46,874 nt of DNA, taken from Mangrovicoccus ximenensis (lineage in GTDB: Bacteria; Pseudomonadota; Alphaproteobacteria; Rhodobacterales; Rhodobacteraceae). Positions 42,373 to 46,874 of the stretch are shown piece after piece. Made by a program: the position numbers and the translations under genes. Every line of letters starts with the position of its first letter. Within the stretch, counting starts at the first letter, position 1. The DNA lies in NCBI RefSeq assembly GCF_003056725.1, contig NZ_QBKZ01000002.1:361360-408233 (forward strand), given 5' to 3'. The notes beneath the pieces are model-generated. The model made no database searches. It saw nothing but the letters and a program-made list of their open reading frames with translations, and was not told where the DNA came from.

Positions 42373-43686
42373 CTGGCGGCCGGTGCCGACGGCCGCCTCG
42401 CGGGCATCTGGCACGAAGCGGCGTCCTATTGCCTGCCGGGCGGGCGCGGCGAGAACGCGACGGCGCAGACGCCGGTCTTCTATGCGGGCGGCACGCGGCG
42501 GGTGAAGAACCATGTCGTCGACATGGCCCTGCCGGAAAGCGCCGACATGCGGGCGCCGGGCGAGGCCTCGGGGCTGATGGCGCTCGAGGTCGCGATGGAC
42601 GAGATGGCGGAAAAGCTCGGGATCGATCCGGTCGAATTCCGCATCCTGAACGATACCCAGGTGCATCCGTCGCAGCCCGACACGCCGTTCAGCGACCGCA
42701 ATTTCGCGGACTGCCTGCGCCGCGGCGCGGAGGAATTCGGCTGGGAGGCGCGCAACCGGGAGCCGGGGGCCACGCGCGACGGCGACTGGATGGTCGGCCA
42801 TGGCGTGGCCGGGGCCTATCGCGGCCATCTGGTGCTGCCCTCGGGGGCGCGGGCGCGGCTTGCGGGCGGCAAGCTGGTGATCGAGACCGACATGACGGAT
42901 ATCGGCACCGGCAGCTACACCATCCTCGCCCAGACCGCGGCCGAAACGATGGGCATGGCGGCCGGGGATGTCGAGGTGCGGCTGGGCAACTCCGCCTATC
43001 CGGTGTCCTCGGGCTCGGGCGGCCAGTTCGGCGCGCCGAGCTCCACCGCCGGGGTCTATGCAGCCTGCATGGCGCTGCGCGCGCGGATCGCCGAACGCCT
43101 CGGTCTCGACGATCCCGAATTCCGCGGCGGCCGCGTCATCGGGGGCGATGGCGACCGGGCGCTGGCGGAGATCGAGGAAGAGGTCTCGGCCGAGGACGCG
43201 GTCCAGTGGGGCGAGTTCCAGAAGGGCTATGCCATGGCCACTTTCGGCGCGCATTTCGTCGAGGTGGGCGTGCATGCCTATACCGGCGAGACGCGGGTGC
43301 GGCGGATGCTGGCGGTCTGCGATGCGGGCCGGATCGTCAACCCGGTCACGGCGCGCAGCCAGGTGATCGGCGCGATGGCGATGGGCGTCGGCGCAGCCCT
43401 GTCGGAAGAGATGGCGCTCGACACCGGGCGGGGCGTCTTCGCCAATCACGACATGGCGTCCTACGAGGTCGCCGTCCATGCCGACATTCCCGAGCAGCAG
43501 GTGATCTTCCTCGACACCGCGGATGCCGCGGCCTCGCCGCTGAAGGCCAAGGGCGTCGGCGAGCTTGGGCTCTGCGGCGTCCCGGCGGCGATAGCGAATG
43601 CCGTGCACAATGCGACGGGCATCCGGGTGCGCGACTATCCGGTCACGCCCGAGCGCCTGATCGGGGGGCTGCCGGAGATCGGCTGA
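42371..43686 (+). pseudogene. Aldehyde oxidoreductase molybdenum-binding subunit (PaoC/XdhA-like), 5'-truncated
   Basis: About 438 residues, the C-terminal ~60% of a xanthine dehydrogenase-family molybdopterin subunit. Conserved parts are MRAPGEASGLMALEVAMDEM, DPVEFRILNDTQ, DIGTGSYTILAQTAAETMGM, SSGSGGQFGAPSSTAGVYAA and the catalytic glutamate in KGVGELGLCGVPAAIANA. The N-terminal ~290 residues are replaced by an IS3 remnant whose tail is antisense to the first codons. The partner FAD and iron-sulfur subunit genes, which should precede it, are also absent, so the enzyme cannot be made from this locus. ATG 42292 would start within the IS remnant. Confidence 0.85.
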
Positions 43687-43841
43687 CCCTCCGCGCCGGG
43701 GCCTTCCTCTCCGGGCCCCGGCACCCTGCCTGTCGCAGCAGTTTGCGCATGTGTCGCATTCGTGCAGGTCAGGACGCCGCCTCTGCGTCATGCTGGCGGG
43801 CACCCTGCAGCCGCAGGGGGCGTCTCGTGGGAGGAGTTATC

Positions 43842-45026
43842 ATGAGCAGCAATATCGGCGTCGTCTATACCGGTCCCGGCCTGGTCGAAGTCCAGAAGAT
43901 CCCGGATCCGAAGCTGGAGGCCCCCGATGGCCGCCGCATCGAGCACGGCGTCATCCTCAAGGTCATCTCGACCAACATCTGCGGCTCCGACCAGCACATG
44001 GTGCGCGGCCGCACCAGCGCCGAGCCGGGCCTGATCCTCGGCCACGAGATCACCGGCGAAGTGATCGAGAAAGGCTGCGACGTCGAGATGCTGGAGATCG
44101 GCGATCTCGTCTCTGTGCCGTTCAACGTCGCCTGCGGCCGCTGCCGCTGCTGCCGCGAAGGCGATACCGGCGTCTGCCTGACGGTGAACCCGTCGCGCGC
44201 CGGCGGTGCCTACGGCTATGTCGACATGGGCGGCTGGATCGGCGGGCAGGCGCGCTACGTCACCGTGCCCTATGCCGATTTCAACCTGCTGAAATTCCCG
44301 GACCGCGACCGCGCGATGTCGAAGATCCGCGACCTGACGATGCTGTCGGACATCCTGCCGACCGGCTTCCATGGCGCGGTGCAGGCCAAGGTCGGCGTCG
44401 GCTCGGTGGTCTATGTCGCGGGCGCGGGCCCTGTCGGCCTCGCAGCCGCGGCCTCGGCGCGCATCCTCGGCGCCGCTGTCGTGATGGTCGGCGACTTCAA
44501 CAAGGAACGCCTGGCGCATGTCGCGAAAGTCGGCTTCGAGCCGGTGGACCTCTCGGCCAGCGACCGTCTCGGCGACATGATCGCCCAGATCACCGGCTCG
44601 CCCGAGGTTGACGCGGCGATCGACGCGGTGGGCTTCGAGGCGCGCGGCCATTCCGGCGGCGAACAGCCGGCCATCGTGCTGAACCAGATGATGGAAATCA
44701 CCCGCGTGGCGGGCTCGGTCGGCATCCCCGGCCTCTACGTGACCGAGGATCCCGGCGCTGTCGACGCGGCGGCGAAGCAGGGCAGCCTGTCGATGCGCTT
44801 CGGCCTCGGCTGGTCCAAGGCGCAGTCCTTCCACACCGGCCAGACCCCGGTGCTGCAGTACAACCGCCAGCTGATGCAGGCGATCCTGCATGACCGCCTG
44901 CCGATCGGCGACATCGTCAACGCGACGATCATGCCGCTCGAAGAGGCCGTCACCGGCTACCAGAGCTTCGACAGCGGCGTGGCGCGCAAATTCGTGCTCG
45001 ATCCGCACGGCACCCTGGCCGCCTGA
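43842..45026 (+). CDS. fdhA: Formaldehyde dehydrogenase, glutathione-independent
   Basis: 394 residues, zinc-dependent medium-chain dehydrogenase that oxidises formaldehyde to formate with bound NAD+. The N-terminal MSSNIGVVYTGPGLVEVQKI, catalytic-zinc cysteine in STNICGSDQHMVRGR, structural-zinc cysteines in ACGRCRCCREGDTGVC and Rossmann motif VVYVAGAGPVGLAAAASARI match the P. putida-type enzyme. GGGAGGAG precedes the ATG. The long insert around DPGAVDAAAKQGSLSMRFGL is typical. It may detoxify formaldehyde from sarcosine demethylation, though it lies 30 kb from the sox operon. Confidence 0.95.
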   Translation: MSSNIGVVYTGPGLVEVQKIPDPKLEAPDGRRIEHGVILKVISTNICGSDQHMVRGRTSAEPGLILGHEITGEVIEKGCDVEMLEIGDLVSVPFNVACGRCRCCREGDTGVCLTVNPSRAGGAYGYVDMGGWIGGQARYVTVPYADFNLLKFPDRDRAMSKIRDLTMLSDILPTGFHGAVQAKVGVGSVVYVAGAGPVGLAAAASARILGAAVVMVGDFNKERLAHVAKVGFEPVDLSASDRLGDMIAQITGSPEVDAAIDAVGFEARGHSGGEQPAIVLNQMMEITRVAGSVGIPGLYVTEDPGAVDAAAKQGSLSMRFGLGWSKAQSFHTGQTPVLQYNRQLMQAILHDRLPIGDIVNATIMPLEEAVTGYQSFDSGVARKFVLDPHGTLAA

Positions 45027-45043
45027 GGTCCGCAGATCTGACC

Positions 45044-45069
45044 GCAACCGCCCGCACCGGGGCGGTTGC
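45044..45069. terminator. Bidirectional hairpin between fdhA and uxuB
   Basis: Perfect 10-base stem GCAACCGCCC/GGGCGGTTGC with a 6-base loop, placed between two convergent genes. No U-run, so it may act with Rho or as an RNA-stabilising end. Confidence 0.65.
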
Positions 45070-45083
45070 AGAGGGGGCGCGGT

Positions 45084-46544
45084 TCAGCCGCGCCCTGCTT
45101 CTTCGGCGATGACCTCGGCCATCGGCCGCGCCAGCATCGCCTCGAGGATCGTGGCGGTTTCCGCCCAGAACCCGTCATCCGCTGCCGCTGCGGCCGGCAC
45201 GAAGCCCGCCTCGCGCAGCGCCTCGGCGATGCCTGCGGCATCCTTTCCCGACACCATCGCGGACAGCTCCGCGGCCCGCGGATCGCGCAGCTCGTAGGCC
45301 GCGCAGTCATGGGTGCTGCCCGAGACATGCCGCGCCCAGGCCGCGGTGGCGAAGGCGAAGGGGCGGATGTCCACGTCCTTCGCGCGCGCCTCGGCCAGCG
45401 CCGCGAAGATCCGCTGGGGCATCTTCTCGGAGCCGTCCATGGCGATCTGGAAGGTCTCGTGCGCGATCGCCTTGTTCTCGAAGCGCCGTGCCAGCGCAGC
45501 GCCGTATTCCGCCGTGTCGATGCCCGGGATTTCGGGCAGCGTGGCGGCGGCTGCGGCGAGATGGCGGCGCACCAGCTGCGACAGCGACGGGTCGTCCATC
45601 ACGTCGCGCACATAGGGCAGCCCGGCATGGAAGCCCGCATAGGCCAGCATCGAATGCGTGCCGTTGAGCATGCGCAGCTTCATCGCCTCGAAGGCGGCGA
45701 CGTCATCGGTGAAGATCGCCCCCGCCGCCGCCCAGTCGGGACGGCCGAGCGGGAAATCATCCTCGATCACCCATTGGCAGAAGGACTCGGTCTCGATCGC
45801 CGCCAGATCCTCGGCCCCGGTCAGCGCCGCGGCCTCGGCCAGCGTCGCTGCCGTCGCCGCCGGGGTGATCCGGTCGACCATGGTGGAGGGGAAGGCGCCT
45901 TCGGCTGCGATCCACTCCGCCAGCTCGGGATCGAGGCGGCGGGCGAAATCGGCCACCGCGCCCTTCAGCAGCACGCCGTTCTCGGGAAGGTTGTCGCAGC
46001 AGAGCACGGTGAAGGGCGCGAGCCCCGCCGCGCGCCGCCGCTTGAGTGCCGCAACCAGCAGGCCGAGCACGCCCTGCGGCGCGTCGGGCGATGCCAGATC
46101 GGCCGCCACCGCCGGATGCGACGGGTCGCAGCCATGGGTCGCGCGGTCGAGGCCATAGGCCTTCTCGGTTACGGTCAGCGACACGATCTTCGTGGTCTCC
46201 GCGGCCATCGCGTCGAGCGCCGGGCCGGGATTGCCGGCCGAGCAGATCGCCCCGGACACCGATCCGATGACCCGCGCGACAGTGCCGCCCGCGCCCTTCT
46301 CGATCAGCGTGTAGAGCCCGTTCTGCGGTGCCAGCTCTTCGGAGGCCTTCGGCGAGCGCAGCGACACGCCGAGGATGCGCCAGTCGCCGCCCGAAGCCGA
46401 CAGCGCCAGATCGGTCAGCGACGCCTGATGCGCCTTGTGGAAGGCGCCGAGCCCGAGATGGACGATGCCGGTGCCGTGCTCCGCCGGGTCGTAGGACGGG
46501 CGCAGCTCCGCGGGCACCTGCTCAAGCGAGGCCAGCCGGGTCAT
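45084..46544 (-). CDS. uxuB: Mannitol dehydrogenase-family protein, probable fructuronate reductase
   Basis: 486 residues. Polyol dehydrogenase family: [18 protein letters not shown] at the NAD-binding N-terminus and the catalytic region [20 protein letters not shown] with the family lysine/asparagine/histidine. The start overlaps the stop of uxuA by 4 bases (ATGA). This makes D-mannonate oxidoreductase (fructuronate to mannonate in hexuronate breakdown) the best guess; mannitol or arabinitol dehydrogenase is possible on sequence alone. Confidence 0.85.
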   Translation of the reverse strand: MTRLASLEQVPAELRPSYDPAEHGTGIVHLGLGAFHKAHQASLTDLALSASGGDWRILGVSLRSPKASEELAPQNGLYTLIEKGAGGTVARVIGSVSGAICSAGNPGPALDAMAAETTKIVSLTVTEKAYGLDRATHGCDPSHPAVAADLASPDAPQGVLGLLVAALKRRRAAGLAPFTVLCCDNLPENGVLLKGAVADFARRLDPELAEWIAAEGAFPSTMVDRITPAATAATLAEAAALTGAEDLAAIETESFCQWVIEDDFPLGRPDWAAAGAIFTDDVAAFEAMKLRMLNGTHSMLAYAGFHAGLPYVRDVMDDPSLSQLVRRHLAAAAATLPEIPGIDTAEYGAALARRFENKAIAHETFQIAMDGSEKMPQRIFAALAEARAKDVDIRPFAFATAAWARHVSGSTHDCAAYELRDPRAAELSAMVSGKDAAGIAEALREAGFVPAAAAADDGFWAETATILEAMLARPMAEVIAEEAGRG

Positions 46545-46874
46545 GCCCGGCCCCCGTGCTGGAAGGCCCGGTAGAGGCCGCGGAGTTCGGCGAGGCCCTT
46601 GAGGCGGCCGATTGCCGGATAGCCCGGCTGCGCGTCGCGGCCGATGTCGTCGAGGATGTCCTGGCCGTGATCGGGACGGAACGGGATCGACCAGTCGGCG
46701 CGGCCCGCCGCCTTGCGGCGTGCTTCCTCGGCGACGATGGCGGCGACCATGGCGACCATGTCGGTATGGCCCTCGAGATGTTCGTCCTCGTAGAACGAGT
46801 TCATCACGTTGCTGCCCTCGATCGCGACGTTGCGCAGGTGCAGGAAGTGCACCCGGTCGGCCAGCGCCTCGAAG
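46541..46874 (-). CDS. uxuA: Mannonate dehydratase, C-terminal part (runs off window)
   Basis: The last ~110 residues of UxuA, which dehydrates D-mannonate to 2-keto-3-deoxygluconate. Conserved segments are [30 protein letters not shown] and [20 protein letters not shown] with [20 protein letters not shown]. The 5' part lies beyond the right edge. Its stop codon overlaps the uxuB start, so the two are translationally coupled in a hexuronate/mannonate operon. Confidence 0.93.
   Translation of the reverse strand, partial: FEALADRVHFLHLRNVAIEGSNVMNSFYEDEHLEGHTDMVAMVAAIVAEEARRKAAGRADWSIPFRPDHGQDILDDIGRDAQPGYPAIGRLKGLAELRGLYRAFQHGGRA

Overview
The window is high-GC alphaproteobacterial DNA, most likely Rhodobacteraceae (Paracoccus/Rhodovulum/Rhodobacter-like). 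The case rests on gene content and short regulatory marks: a soxBDAG–glyA sarcosine operon beside a GlxA-type AraC regulator, an mraZ gene with a long leader ending in a terminator, a CCUCCUCCC 'cuckoo' small RNA, a GAAC-N7-GAAC SOS box, a TauR-type CTGGACYTAA box before tpa, and an intracellular PHA depolymerase. No tRNA, rRNA or CRISPR array is visible.

Layout. 1-2865: an acetyl-CoA synthetase fragment joined to a clipped peptide-type ABC transporter (permease plus two ATPases). 2873-6510: a FecBCD-type metal-chelate uptake operon, divergent from a methyltransferase across a 29-bp palindrome. 6510-15139: C1/glycine catabolism on the minus strand (soxB-soxD-soxA-soxG-glyA and a clipped sdaA) with a divergent GbdR-like regulator. 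15213-16854: a Rieske protein and an amidohydrolase. 17103-20441: a large RTX-like protein made of four ~170-residue repeats. 20535-23415: a TetR regulator and clipped RND adaptor, then a clipped eutC and an intact ectoine hydrolase doeA. 23500-24144: a lower-GC orphan nuclease-like gene. 24175-30837: a glutathione transferase, a PHA depolymerase, a sulfotransferase-like protein and pyruvate carboxylase. 31238-36240: an SOS-linked uvrD-type helicase with a one-base frameshift, a lone receiver-domain protein, a cuckoo sRNA, an UpsM-like leader, mraZ and a clipped rsmH. 36240-40113: a decayed TPR gene, a pentameric ligand-gated channel homologue, and metY. 40546-46874: taurine:pyruvate aminotransferase, an IS3 remnant next to half an aldehyde-oxidase gene, glutathione-independent formaldehyde dehydrogenase, and uxuB/uxuA.

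Function. Sarcosine oxidase yields glycine, methylene-THF or formaldehyde, and GlyA makes serine. SdaA would feed serine to pyruvate but has lost its C-terminus here. FdhA can remove free formaldehyde. DoeA and the EutC remnant concern ectoine, and Tpa concerns taurine, so catabolism of osmolytes and small organic N/S compounds is a theme.

The most striking structural feature is a set of abrupt joins (about 268, 2857, 6510, 21782, 36240 and 42371). At each, one or two otherwise well-conserved genes stop mid-domain. They could be recent deletions or chimeric assembly; the loss of the ftsL/ftsI part of the dcw cluster after rsmH makes this worth testing. The best candidates for new or under-described biology are the cuckoo sRNA, the MraZ/UpsM regulatory region, the repeat-built RTX protein and the orphan nuclease.
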